From NCBI GenBank assembly GCA_902806595.1, contig CADCXC010000003.1, positions 1,302,001 through 1,366,000 of the forward strand: 64,000 nt of DNA, given 5' to 3'. Below, in pieces: positions 45,843 through 56,688 of this stretch (within the stretch, counting starts at the first letter, position 1; the number at the start of each line of letters is the position of its first letter). The translations under genes were made by a program, and so were the position numbers. This DNA is from Pyrenopolyporus hunteri. Lineage: Eukaryota; Ascomycota; Sordariomycetes; Xylariales; Hypoxylaceae. The notes below the pieces were generated by a model. That model had not been told where the DNA came from and searched no databases. It worked only from the letters and a program-made list of their open reading frames with translations.

Positions 45843-47408
45843 ATGCTGAGCGCTCGAAACCAGGAAAACTTGGCCTTCATCCAGCAAAGCGGTGCGGCCT
45901 TGAAGCAGCAGCAAGGCCAAGCGAAGCGCCAGCTCCGGTCTAAGACGCCGGGTGCGGGACGTGCGAATACTCCTCTCAAGGTACCTCTGAACGACGAAAA
46001 TGCTGCGGGTGGTGCCAAAAGCATCCTGGGTGCTCGGACAAGGGGCAATGAGAATGCTCTGACCTCCAAAGGTGTGAAAGGGCTGCGGAAGTCGAACCTT
46101 GCCACGCCCTCAGGTATGTACTCTAATGGCGGCCGCGGGAAAGTTAAAACGTACTTACGAGCGCAATACATGCGATTAGGGACAATTAACAGAGCACCTC
46201 TGGGTAACAAGACTACCAACGCGAAAGCCAAAGGCTCGCGGTCCGTTAACGTAAAGACCGGCGCTCGCGAAATTGAGAAGTCAAAGACGAAAGCGCCAGC
46301 AACTACTCGACCCAGACAGAAGCGCCCGCAAGCCGAGTCTCAGAAGATAGCAGTCCATACTGAGAGGTTGGACCCTCCAAGCGAAGGGGAGATTGAGTAT
46401 TGTCCTCCAAAGCCGAAGGAGCTACCATATGAGTCCGACATCTTTCCTGATGGGGCGCTCAAGTATGACGCCTTGAAACCTGAGAATCTATTTAAGGGCT
46501 ATTACGATTACTATTTCAACCCCGTCGATGAACATGGCGTCCCGCTAGTCAACAAGGAGTTGGAGAAGACGAACAAAAGGGCCGTACGGGAATCCCAAAG
46601 GCGTGTTAGGAAAAATATAGAAAAGGTTGAGTGGGATTTCCAAGACGAACCGGAAGTTGACGAGGTGCCCGAGGAGGTGCCTGAGGAGATGCCTAAGGAG
46701 ATGCCTGTCTCTACCCTGGCGAATACCGCACTCAGTACCAAGGTAGTCTCGCTGAGCAGGGTCCCGTCCATTAACAGAGCAAAGAGAGCTGCTGAGGTTC
46801 TATCAATGGAAGACAAGACTAACTCGCTACGGCGATGTAACTCTGCACCCGGTAGGCCTACGCCTCTTCATGTGTCTAGCCTTAAGCAAAATGATAGCGG
46901 TACGGAGCCCCAGACATCCGATAAGAAGACGCCTACGGAGATCGAGGCCAATTCGAGAACCACGATTGGCTACAACAAAGGCCGATCTACTGCGTCGATA
47001 CTTGCTCAGGGGACCCAGGGACCTGGCAGACCAGCATCAAGCGCTGAATTTACTCGCCCTGATACGATATTGTCGACTGCTTTGGGCCGGGCTTTTCCCG
47101 CTCCAGTTGCTCGAGCCGATGCATCCCCCCCCTCAAGAGCTTTTCCTGCTCCAGTTGCTCGAGCCAACGGATTCTCTCCGACAACAGCTTTTCCCGCCCC
47201 AGTTGCTCAAGCCGATGCCTTCTCTCCGACAACAGCTTCAGCTGCCGCCGAAGATCTGGAGTGGAGGGCGAAAGTTCCGTTCCTTGCCATCTTTAACCCT
47301 GAGGATTGCTTCGACGATGATGATGATGCCGCCTCCGATCTCGTCGACGGTAGCCCGGCCAAAGTCCCAAGCGTGGACGAGAATTTCGAGTTCAAAATCA
47401 TCGTGTGA
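45843..47408 (+). CDS. Conserved fungal protein of unknown function, securin-like features
   Basis: Two exons, 45843-46113 and 46195-47408. The 81-nt intron (GTATGT..CAGAG) is a multiple of three and has no stop, so a retained form (521 residues) is also open; the spliced form has 494. I prefer splicing because it joins ATPS to APLGNKTTNAKAK, a segment that reads conserved. Visible features: a basic, Pro-rich N-terminus with three x-E-N sites (7-9, 51-53, 69-71), an EIEYCPPKPKELPYESDIFPDG block, a KPENLFKGYYDYYFNP block, a Glu/Pro repeat, three 16-residue FPAPVA repeats near the C-terminus, and an acidic FNPEDCFDDDDD end. Unfolded, with destruction-box-like ends, it recalls securins, but I cannot assign it. 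The two blocks should be searchable. Confidence 0.7.
   Translation: MLSARNQENLAFIQQSGAALKQQQGQAKRQLRSKTPGAGRANTPLKVPLNDENAAGGAKSILGARTRGNENALTSKGVKGLRKSNLATPSGMYSNGGRGKVKTYLRAQYMRLGTINRAPLGNKTTNAKAKGSRSVNVKTGAREIEKSKTKAPATTRPRQKRPQAESQKIAVHTERLDPPSEGEIEYCPPKPKELPYESDIFPDGALKYDALKPENLFKGYYDYYFNPVDEHGVPLVNKELEKTNKRAVRESQRRVRKNIEKVEWDFQDEPEVDEVPEEVPEEMPKEMPVSTLANTALSTKVVSLSRVPSINRAKRAAEVLSMEDKTNSLRRCNSAPGRPTPLHVSSLKQNDSGTEPQTSDKKTPTEIEANSRTTIGYNKGRSTASILAQGTQGPGRPASSAEFTRPDTILSTALGRAFPAPVARADASPPSRAFPAPVARANGFSPTTAFPAPVAQADAFSPTTASAAAEDLEWRAKVPFLAIFNPEDCFDDDDDAASDLVDGSPAKVPSVDENFEFKIIV
47091..47234 (+). repeat. Three 48-nt tandem repeats inside the securin-like gene
   Basis: Units start at 47091, 47139 and 47187, each coding AFPAPVA(R/Q)A plus seven variable residues. 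Units 2 and 3 are more alike at their 3' ends. Confidence 0.92.
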
Positions 47409-49293
47409 ATAATACTCGGCGTTATCGGTTGGTTCGGTCAAACGGGGTCAATATCAAGTTGGCATGCGTATTAGAGCTCGTATATAGAGGGGGGATGCTT
47501 CTATTAAGATTAAAGCCCTTACTGCATCGATAATCCGTAGAGGCGGCCGCGGTTCCCTACTATGAAAGAAAAATAAATAAACCTTTTGAATTTCCTATTT
47601 TAGATAAATTGAACAGAATTACGAATCTTCGCTAAATGAATTTCGTGGGTATTTGGCTCTCTCTTAGAGATTGCGTTGCCCTCACAGATGACCCGACTTC
47701 GAGGGGAAACACTGACTTCCGAACTACCAAGTCATAGATGCCCCCAAGGTGTCACCGCTCGGAGGCCTGACAAGTAGCCAAGCCACACGTCAGTTTCTCT
47801 TCATCGACACTTTGCAAATACTCTGCCTGCTTTGCGTCGCTGACGTGGAGATAGGAATGACTCTGGAACTCACAACTCTCTTCATTACAAGTGTCTTTTC
47901 GATTTGGTGCCAAACAGTTCTACCGGGACAAGGCTTAAGCTTATTATGTAGAGAGTATTGGGTGTGAATGGGCTTTGTGACTAATGCGAGTGAGGGATTC
48001 CTGTGTGACCCTACAGCGCCGGTACATACGATGTAGGCTGCCAGTTTTTATATAGACCGGATTCGTCCAGTGATAGTGGATGATATGGATGACAATGAAA
48101 ATTATAAAGAAATATACCTAGCTCTTATTGATCGTCTACACAGGTATGTACAATACATTACACACGTACATACCTGGGTAGCTGAGCTTGCTAGCTAGGT
48201 ACTCCTACGCTGTGCCATTCTGCTGGAGTGTTCCTCGATAGAAAACTTCGCAGCCCCTGAAATGCAGAGACGCATCGATACAATCAAAAGCACTCAGCGC
48301 AGGTGCCTGACTAGGTAAAAAGGAGTTGCGTCGAGTTCTAGATCCAACGGCTAAAGCCGATTCCATTCGCTCTCGCGTGCCGTCATTAACACATCCGGAA
48401 GAGAAATAGCGAATAGCAACGGCGGTGACGTTGTAATGCATGAGGAAAGGTACAGACTCAGAGACTTTCTATCCGCGCCGAAAATAAAACAGGGAATGCC
48501 GCCAATGTAGGTACCTATTGTACGATGTCTACCCGTAATCTACCAACTTTTTGTAGGGCGGGATGCGTAGGTTGTAGGTACCTAACACGGGATGTGTGTG
48601 AACGGCCGGGTACCTATGTAATGTATGTACCAAGGCAGGTACATGCAGGCAGCCGGGTGTCGTATGTAGAGATAACTTGGGCGCCACAGGGAGGGACTCA
48701 CAGGAGGTACCTACTTGGTGGGCAAAGGTTGCCTGGGAGGTAGGTACCTACAGTGCCCAAGGTCCTTCAAAGACAAAATAGAAAAATTGTGGCACAGGTT
48801 GTGGCTATCGTCCCCCCGGACTTGGCCCCATCCCTGAAATCAGAATCTGGCTTTGCTCATCAACCGTCAATTCAACTTTTCGACATCAGCCTCTCTATTC
48901 TCCCATCTTCCCGCCCGCCCTTTTCCACCAAGCCAAAGTCCCGACCTTGCGGGCGCATAATTCCGCGGGCATACCTTCCGCGTCTGTTCGCGACCGTATC
49001 GCCTTAATTTTTACTCGCCCACAGCCTTTTCTTCGTCATCTACGCCGTTCAATACGTCCGAGACCATATACCAGTCTCTTTGACGAAGTCCACACGTCAG
49101 ATCTCCGATCTTGTCGCGTGGACGCAGGAGTTTCGCGTATCCTCCCGCCAACTCCACTCCCCCCGACTACAATAAAAATCAATCACGCACCCTCCCCTTC
49201 GCCCAACTACATGAATGGTGTTATTGATCAGTACCGATTTGAGATATGATGGTCGGTGGATAGTCGAAGTCGCTAACTTGGACCACCCGAATC
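47409..49293. other. Long intergenic region upstream of SET1
   Basis: About 1.9 kb with no supported gene. TAGGTACC-type runs lie at 48120-48200 and 48508-48760. A minus-strand frame (48205-48441, 78 codons, ATG start) has no recognisable domain. Just before SET1 are two short uORFs (listed separately). The rest is probably the SET1 promoter and 5' leader. Confidence 0.5.
49211..49263 (+). promoter_or_regulatory. Two overlapping short uORFs in the SET1 leader
   Basis: uORF 1 is 49211-49249 (12 codons plus TGA). uORF 2 is 49246-49263 (ATG ATG GTC GGT GGA TAG); its ATG overlaps the uORF 1 stop as ATGA. It ends 30 bases before the SET1 ATG. Whether the leader starts upstream of them is not known. 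Confidence 0.45.
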
Positions 49294-52200
49294 ATGGCTC
49301 CTAGCGCTGGTTACAAGGAGTTCTTCCCTAACGCTCCTCGCGCCGCCAGAGACAAGGCTAATGAACGAGAACGCGAGAAATCCTCGAGGGCCTCAGAAGC
49401 CACCGATCATGACTCCAAGACGGCAACGCCTGCTCACCGCGACGGTGCCAAATACGATTCATCATCGTTATCTGATGCCGCACAACCCCCGATAGATGAT
49501 ACCGAGTCCCTGCAAGGTGATATCCTCAATGGTGTTGGCTCCGCGAGCTCCCATGCTAGTACCGCCTCCTCTGTCTTCACCAATTTCAATTCCTCCGCTG
49601 CTCTAAATGCATCATCACGCGCATCCAACAGCAACCTCACCCCCCTCACCACCATGGGCTCGCCCGCAAATCCTTCACATGTGCAACCCGCAAAGCAGCG
49701 CGCCTCCGCCATTCGCAATACTACCAGCAAGCATGATGGGACGAATTCCACAATGGCCTCAGCGTCGTCCTCTAACTTCCCCGGCACAGCCAAGCGCCCC
49801 CCGGCTCGAGACCCTAACCTCGCCATAAAAGGAAAGAAGTGTATACACGATCCTTCAACCGACAAGAGCTTGTCGTCGAGCGATAGAAAAACAATGAAAC
49901 CTAAATACAAGGATATCGGCCTGGTACGTATACAATATTATATTTATGGGTAGAGGGGGGGCGTCATCTGATTTTGCACGAGCTCTCTGGCTAATACATT
50001 GAATAGGAAGAAGATGACGCCCCCCCTCCAGACCCTCGCCTGTCCAAGGGCAGCTGGCTCGACTACATCAACGTAGACTTCCATCTGCCCAAGGCAAGGT
50101 TACGCCAGACCCCGTATAATCTTAAGCCGTACCCCTATGATCCCGCCACCTCCATTGGCCCCGGCCCGCCGACCCAGATAGTTGTCAGCGGGTTCAACCC
50201 GTTGATCGCCTTCTCCAAGGTCGTAACTATTTTCACCTCGTTTGGCGATATCGCCGAGAGCAGTAACAAGATGCACCCTCATACTGGGAGCTACCTAGGC
50301 TTCGCGACTTTTCGATACCGAGATTCGAAGCAGCAACGACGCCCTGCCGTCTCCGCTATCGATGCCGCGAGAAGGGCTGTTAGGGCGATGAATGGGAAAA
50401 AGATAGAGGCGAACCATATCAAAGTAGAGTTTGACCGGGACGGTAAGAAGAGTAGACTCATGCTCGAGACGATCCTCAAGAAGGACAACATAGAAGCGGC
50501 GCGTGCGGCCGCCACACCACCTGTGCCTACGGGGCCTAGGCTGAAGCCTCCCGAGCTGCTTAACAGAGCGCCTCCTTCCGCCCCAAGAGGCCCTGCTGCT
50601 GATCGACAGCGACCTATGCAACCCGCGGAGCCTAGCTGGCCGCTTCCCACAAAGCCCAAGGCTTACTCCATGCTGATCGACACCCAACTTGTCTCGGCTA
50701 CTCTCAAAGGCGAGCCCTACATATTCGTCCCCGACGCCAGTGTTCCGGTGATGATTACAACTATACCTCATATGAAGAAACGCCTGAAGTCGTTCCAGTT
50801 CGAGGACATACGAGCTGACCGCACCGGCTACTATATCATCTTTCCCAACACCACGTTCGGTCGCGACGAGGCCTATAGGTGCTTTAGGTCGGCGGACGGT
50901 AGCGCCTTTTTCACCTATACCATGGCCATGAAGCTGCACGGCGCCACCCCGTCTGGGTCTTCTCAGCCAGTTGGCAGTTCACGAAGAAATGAGCCGGACA
51001 GGAGGTTGCTCACGGATACGCGTTACCGAGACGACCACCAGTACCGACCGCGCGACGAGCGACGCCGCGATGAGGAAGCAGTCTTAGAAGAGGAAAAGAA
51101 GCAACGAGCTAAGAATTTCGACCCTGTCCTCGAGGCTATCGAAGTTGTCCGCCGTGAGATGAAGGAACATCTGGTCAGGCATATCAGGACTAAGCTTGCC
51201 GTGCCTGCGCTATTCGCGTTTCTAGACCCGAACAACCACGTAGCTACAAGACGAAAGCTGAACCTCGAGAACCCGTCAGGCCCATCACGATTGGCGATTA
51301 ACGTCGAAGACCGCGAAGACACCCCGATTAGCACACCTAACTCGCGAGCCGACCCGATCGAACGCCGCACCGCTCGCCTTAACGTCACGGCACTACCCCG
51401 TATTAGAAAAGCCAAGGGCCAAGGTGCTGCGCAGCGAAACTATGGGTTTACAGATCCATTCGCGCGCAAGCGATCCTCCGTGGTACACAACGCCTTCCGG
51501 TCTCTCCATCACCGACTTCAGCCTCCGGATAGCGACGACGAAGTATCTGAGGACGAAACCGAGAACCGTGACTCCGTCGCACGCGATGTCGAGGAGCCAG
51601 ACTCGCGCCCTCGTAGCCGTATGAGTACCGAAGATGACGCTTTCGAGGATGGTTTCCCCGATGAGGACTCCATGACCGACGTTAGTTTCGGAGTCAGCGA
51701 TGGTCTCATCAAGGCCAAGAAGCGGAAACTCGATCTACACGTCGAGGCCGCCATTAAGCGGCAGAAGAAGTCCGATGAGGAACTCTTTGGCGTTACTATC
51801 GATACGCTCGAGAATGAATTCCCCAGCCCGGCTGAGGATGTGCCGATGCCCGATGCTGAACTTGGGAATGACAAGATTTCCGAGGCCACGGAGCCGTCCA
51901 CGCCTATCGAGAAACCTGTTAAGAATAAAAAGAAGGCGCCGGTGGCGAAGCCTAAGAAGAAGACTAAGAAACAACTCTTCGAGGAGCGCGAGGCCTTGAA
52001 GAAGCAGCAGCAGCAACAGCTTCAGCAGCAGGGGGCACACGTTGAGGATTCTTTGGAACAAGTGAATAAGGAAGAGACTGTAGAACCTGAAGAACGGCTA
52101 CAGAAGCCCGTCGTCGACGACGCAGCGGACGAGGTCATTCTTAAGGATGAACGCTTTTCCGATAAGGTCCTTCCAGCGATGGCCCTTCCGGAGTCCTTCA

Positions 52201-53215
52201 GCTTATCAGTCAAGGCGATGTCGGATATTGAGCTCCAGCCTAAGGATAGCCCCGATGTCAGCAAGCTCAAGAAAAAGTTCAAGCCTAACGACGTCGGCGA
52301 CCCTAGACTCTGGGTATGGAGACATAATCGCGTGCGAGAACTTAATACGGATGAGTCGTCGGCTACGGAACCCATTACTATCGAGGGTTACTACGTACCG
52401 AATCCCACCGGCTGTGCCCGTACCGAAGGTGTAAAGAAGATCCTCAACTCCGAGAAGTCTAAATACCTTCCCCATCACCTCAAGGTCAAGAAGGCCAGAG
52501 AAGAGCGACAGCTCCGCGCGGCGAAGAAAGACGGTAAGGACGCCGCCGCAGCAGCAGCTGAAGCAGCGAAGCTTGCGGCAGAGAAGCTGCTCGCGAAAGG
52601 CAACTCGAGAGCCAACCGTGTCAACAACCGACGCTTTGTGGCCGACTTGAACGATCAGAAGAAGACCCTGGGCCAAGATTCGGACGTCCTAAGGTTCAAC
52701 CAACTGAAGAAGCGGAAGAAACCTGTCAAGTTTGCTCGCTCGGCGATTCACAACTGGGGTCTTTACGCGATGGAGAACATTAATAAGGACGACATGATCA
52801 TCGAGTACGTGGGCGAGGAAGTACGCCAGTCCATCTCTGAGATCAGGGAGAACCGATATCTCAAGAGCGGTATCGGCAGCAGTTACCTGTTCCGAATCGA
52901 CGATAGCACGGTCATCGACGCGACGAAGAAGGGCGGTATCGCACGCTTCATCAACCACAGTTGTATGCCGAATTGCACGGCCAAGATTATTAAGGTGGAA
53001 GGCAGTAAGAGGATTGTCATCTACGCCTTACGAGATATTGCTCAGAGTAAGTTTAACAAGCTATCTTGGAAGCAGTAAACGTGGTACTGACAGACTTCTT
53101 TTCTCTTACAGACGAAGAGTTGACATATGACTACAAGTTCGAGCGAGAGATTGGGAGCTTGGACCGGATCCCTTGCCTCTGCGGAACGGCGGCTTGCAAA
53201 GGCTTCCTCAACTAG
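49294..53215 (+). CDS. SET1: Histone H3K4 methyltransferase Set1
   Basis: Exons 49294-49923, 50007-53046 and 53112-53215; introns 83 and 65 nt; 1257 residues. Order of parts: Ser/Ala-rich disordered N-terminus, an RRM-like domain at about 255-370 (VVSGFNPLIAF..YLGFATFRYRD..AVRAMNGKKIEANHIKVEFDR), a second Set1 RNA-binding region, long acidic/basic linkers, the N-SET region (VWRHNRVRELNTDE near 980), then SET at about 1115-1240: RSAIHNWGLYAMENI, the catalytic FINHSCMPNC and ELTYDYKFE. The post-SET Cys cluster (CLCGTAACKGFLN) is split off by the last intron. Set1 is the COMPASS catalytic subunit that makes H3K4me1/2/3. All key residues look intact. Confidence 0.95.
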
Positions 53216-54054
53216 TCATACTAATAACGGCTTTCTCCTATTCGAAGTTTGGGGTTGGCGTCCTTGTAACTCATTTTGTCCGGAGTGGGCGGTTTGCTGC
53301 ATCGTGATCATCCTCTTCGTTTCAAGGCGTGCGTTTTAGATCCGCCCTTGATATATAGGTTGGTATGCATTCAAGGAGTAGTTCTCACCCAAAGCGGGAG
53401 GCTCAATCAAAAAATCGGAAGGGGGGTTTGTACAGTAGTCAATTCTCTCCCACGGGAGACGCGGGCTACGGCGTTAATTTCTTCTTTCTTTTCTTGCGCG
53501 GCCTTCTCAGCTTGTTTTTTTGGAAGTGGACAACGGCGGCACGGTACGAACTGCATTACGTGTGTGTGGTGGTTTGCGACGCGGCTTATAGACCTTACCT
53601 GCCTCCCTAGGTAGACACATTCCCCCCATCCGCACCCCGGTTGATTTTCCTTCGCGAGCGGAGTGTTGGGTAGAGGGCGATCGAAGGGGAGGGAGAGAGA
53701 GTAAGAGAAGACCCTTCAACAGAACGAGGTTCTCATTGTACATAGCAAAAAAAAATCGTCCGGGATGGCCTCAAACAACCCCACAGACATCTAGGTAGTC
53801 TGGGGGATAATAATTGCATCGCCCTATTCAACATGAACCTATGGATTACGTCTGCTCAGCAACATTGCAACTCCGTCTTGTTCTGTAATCTTGGTTGAAT
53901 TGACTAATTTTCCTTCCGCCTCAAAACGCCGTATCATGCCGCGATGCCTAAACTACCGAAGTAATGTAATACCTCCTGCCCAAACGCCCTCCCCAGATTT
54001 TCCCTTTTGATATTATGCATTCGTGCCTATAGTCTTTTCACTTCTAAGTGCCCG
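53216..54054. other. Convergent 3' intergenic region, SET1 / FCF1
   Basis: About 0.84 kb between stop codons; no gene recognised. Confidence 0.55.
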
Positions 54055-54925
54055 TTATTGCGGAGCGCCGGGCAGCCTCTCGATCACGTATTTCCCCCGA
54101 GCCACGTTCATGATGGGGACGCCGGGAATCTTTCGTATTCTCCGGCAGAGGTCCTTATCGTTCGTAGCGACGATGTATACACGGTGTTTCCTATCGTTGG
54201 CGAGCGGTTAGCCAGCGTAACCCCTTCGCTTTACCCAGCGGCCGAGCCGAGAGGAGCAAGAAACAAGAAGAAGAGGAGGAAGAGACAGAGGAACGGCCTA
54301 GCAGTCAAGACCCGGGGAGAAAAGGAAAACTCACATGACCCGGTCCACGATGCAATCGTCCGCGTACACGCCCTTGTGGTCGCAGGGCAGCCTCTCCCAG
54401 CGCTCGTCGCGCGCGATGCGCAGGGCGATGCGGTACTTGGGCCCGAGCTTCTCGAGCTCGGCCATGACGCAGCTCGTGATGATGGGCGTGCACTTGGCGT
54501 ACAGGCAGTCCATCATGGACTCCAGCAGCGGCAGCTTCCGCTGCACCGTGTGGCTCAGGAAGTTCGTGTCCACCAGCACGCTGTACGGCGGCACCAGCGC
54601 CTCGTTGTGCTGGAAGAAGAGTTGGGAGGGCAGCTGCGGCACTTCCCGCCGGATCAGCTCGCCCGACGCCGTGGTCTTCTTGGCGCCGGCGGCGGCGGCG
54701 GAGGCGTCGGCGGCTTTCTTTTGGTTCTCTTTGAGGCGCGCGTCGCGCCGCGAGATTATGCGCTTGACCTGGACGTTGGGGGGAGAAGGGTCAGTATGTA
54801 GGTATCTACCTAGGTATGAAGCTATTCGCGGGAGTTTGCGCTTATCGATAAGGGATAATTCCTTTCGAGGGCGTGGGAGAAGTACTGACTTGGGCGAATT
54901 TGCGCGTCTTCTTTGCGACACCCAT
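54055..54925 (-). CDS. FCF1: rRNA-processing PIN-domain protein Fcf1
   Basis: Exons 54890-54925, 54335-54768 and 54055-54190; introns 121 and 144 nt; 201 residues. Exon 1 codes MGVAKKTRKFAQ, joined to VKRIISRRDARLKENQKK, as in all Fcf1 proteins. The PIN domain runs from about 70: YSVLVDTNFLSHTVQRKL, ITSCVMAELEKLG, KGVYADDCIVDRVM, and, after intron 2, VYIVATNDKDLCRRIRKIPGVPIM. An Ala-rich stretch (about 35-50) is a local insertion. Fcf1 works in the SSU processome on early pre-rRNA cleavages; the family keeps a PIN fold though its nuclease role is debated. A 12-bp perfect palindrome CTTATCGATAAG at 54841-54852 lies in intron 1. Confidence 0.93.
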
Positions 54926-56688
54926 GATGGATTCTCGGCTTGTCTCGGATCGGAGTGAGGTAGGTTTGCTTCGGCACGGGAGAGAGGAATTTAAGCGGTC
55001 ACTGGGAGAATGGCAGTTGTTTGAAACTGGGCGTGGTGAAGCTTCGTGGTGGCGGGTTTCATGCTTTGGGATCGGATCTGCCGCTGTTGAAAATCTTGAC
55101 CGCCCTGGAAAGAGGAATATTGCGATGCGCCGAAGTGGGGCTGGTTAGGTAAGTGCCTTATGTAAGACGCCTGCACTAAAACTTTGATCTGAGCATTCGA
55201 ACTCAATTCAACGCGCACGTCCCAAGCATGGAATGATACATGTACAATACCTAAGTACCCTTTAGTGCGTCGGTGTTTGAAGATGGAGGTAGCTATACAA
55301 ACACATACATCGCATACCACCCAGCCCAACGTCGATGATTACGTGCTTTAGCCAACCTCATTCTTCCCGGTTAAAGGTCAAAGGGCTGGGTTTGTCGCAC
55401 ATGTATTAATGCATCGAGCACGAAACGGCCACCGCGCGGAATTTGACTTGTTTTACTTCAACCGCGACTTCGACATTTTCGGCCTTTCGTGCTCTTAAAA
55501 CAAATATGCTAGATCGGGCCCACGGCAAGAGCACTATTCTAGAAATGTTATTGTAGCACGATTCAATCCAGCTCGGGCCAGCCGGGCTAATGACAACTAA
55601 GATGGCTAGGTACTCACATATAGGTTAGTAGGTAGGTAGGTACCTAGGCAGTTGGTACGTTGCTGCTGTACGCGGTGCTACCTACCAAGTCGTACGGCGT
55701 TGGCTGCGGCCTTCCAAAATTGCCGATGCCGTGCTCAGCACATGAATGTACCTCGTGCTCTTGTACGTATGTGGTACATGCATCCAGCAGACCCCTACGC
55801 TTCAATAGCAGCGCAACGAAGGTCTACCTACCAGTTTCGGGCGGCGCTTCTCGTTACGTACCCACCTACCATGTTCCATTTCCAGTCCACAGGTATATTT
55901 ACATACTGCGTGGTAGGCATTTGCTGTTCCTAAGGCGAGACATTTCGAGATTCGACATACGTAGGTAGGTACTGACGATGTACCAGTACTCGTTGCATAG
56001 TAAACCTTAGTCGTGCACGCGAGCCTTCCTCGTCTCGTCTTCCTTCAATTTACCTTCTTACTAGGGTGGTTACCTAGTCTCCTATAGGCGTGGTGCCTGC
56101 GCCTGTACCTGTGCCTGTGCCTGCTTCTCTCTTTGCTTATTACATTACCTTTTTGACCCTCTCCTCCTTTTTTCTTGTTGGTCCCTCGCTCGTCGTTCGT
56201 CGCCCATCGCACACTGCCCTGCCCGTCCTTCGTCTCTCACCAAATACCAAGCAGCAACCTAAGCAACAAAAAGAGGTGGGAGGGCTCTTTTTACCACATC
56301 CCGCAATAAACTGCAATGCAATACTACTTGTAAAACCTCCTATTCTTAATCTATCATATCCTTCTCTTCCGTCATTCGCGACATTCTTTTACTCCCACTC
56401 TCTAACCCCAGTCACCCTCGTTCGTCCTTTTCCACGGGGGGCGCCTTTTTATTATTATTCCATCTTTCGTAATTGAGTGACGCCGAATACGAAGTCTCTC
56501 CCAGATCATCCTATTCAAACCCCCCAGCCACACTCCATAGTAATATTCCTCCTATTCAACCACAAGTTCCAATAAATTATCACGTTGTCACCTATTCCTG
56601 CAAGCGCCCGCCATTGCGCGTTGAAAACGACTTCGGGATATTCCCTCGCTCTATTAATTTATCCCATCGTTTCGCAAACTTGCCCATC
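54926..56688. other. Divergent intergenic region, FCF1 / CSI2
   Basis: About 1.76 kb. A GGTAGGTAGGTACC cluster at 55624-55648; pyrimidine-rich leader from 56040 to 56680 typical of a long 5' UTR. No gene seen. Confidence 0.55.

Noticed and set aside
48205..48441. 78-codon minus-strand frame with ATG
   Set aside because: No recognisable domain, and no conserved context; such frames are expected by chance at this base composition.
54007..54801. 264-codon open frame on the plus strand
   Set aside because: Antisense of the conserved FCF1 exons, and rich in Arg/His/Val as expected for a shadow frame.
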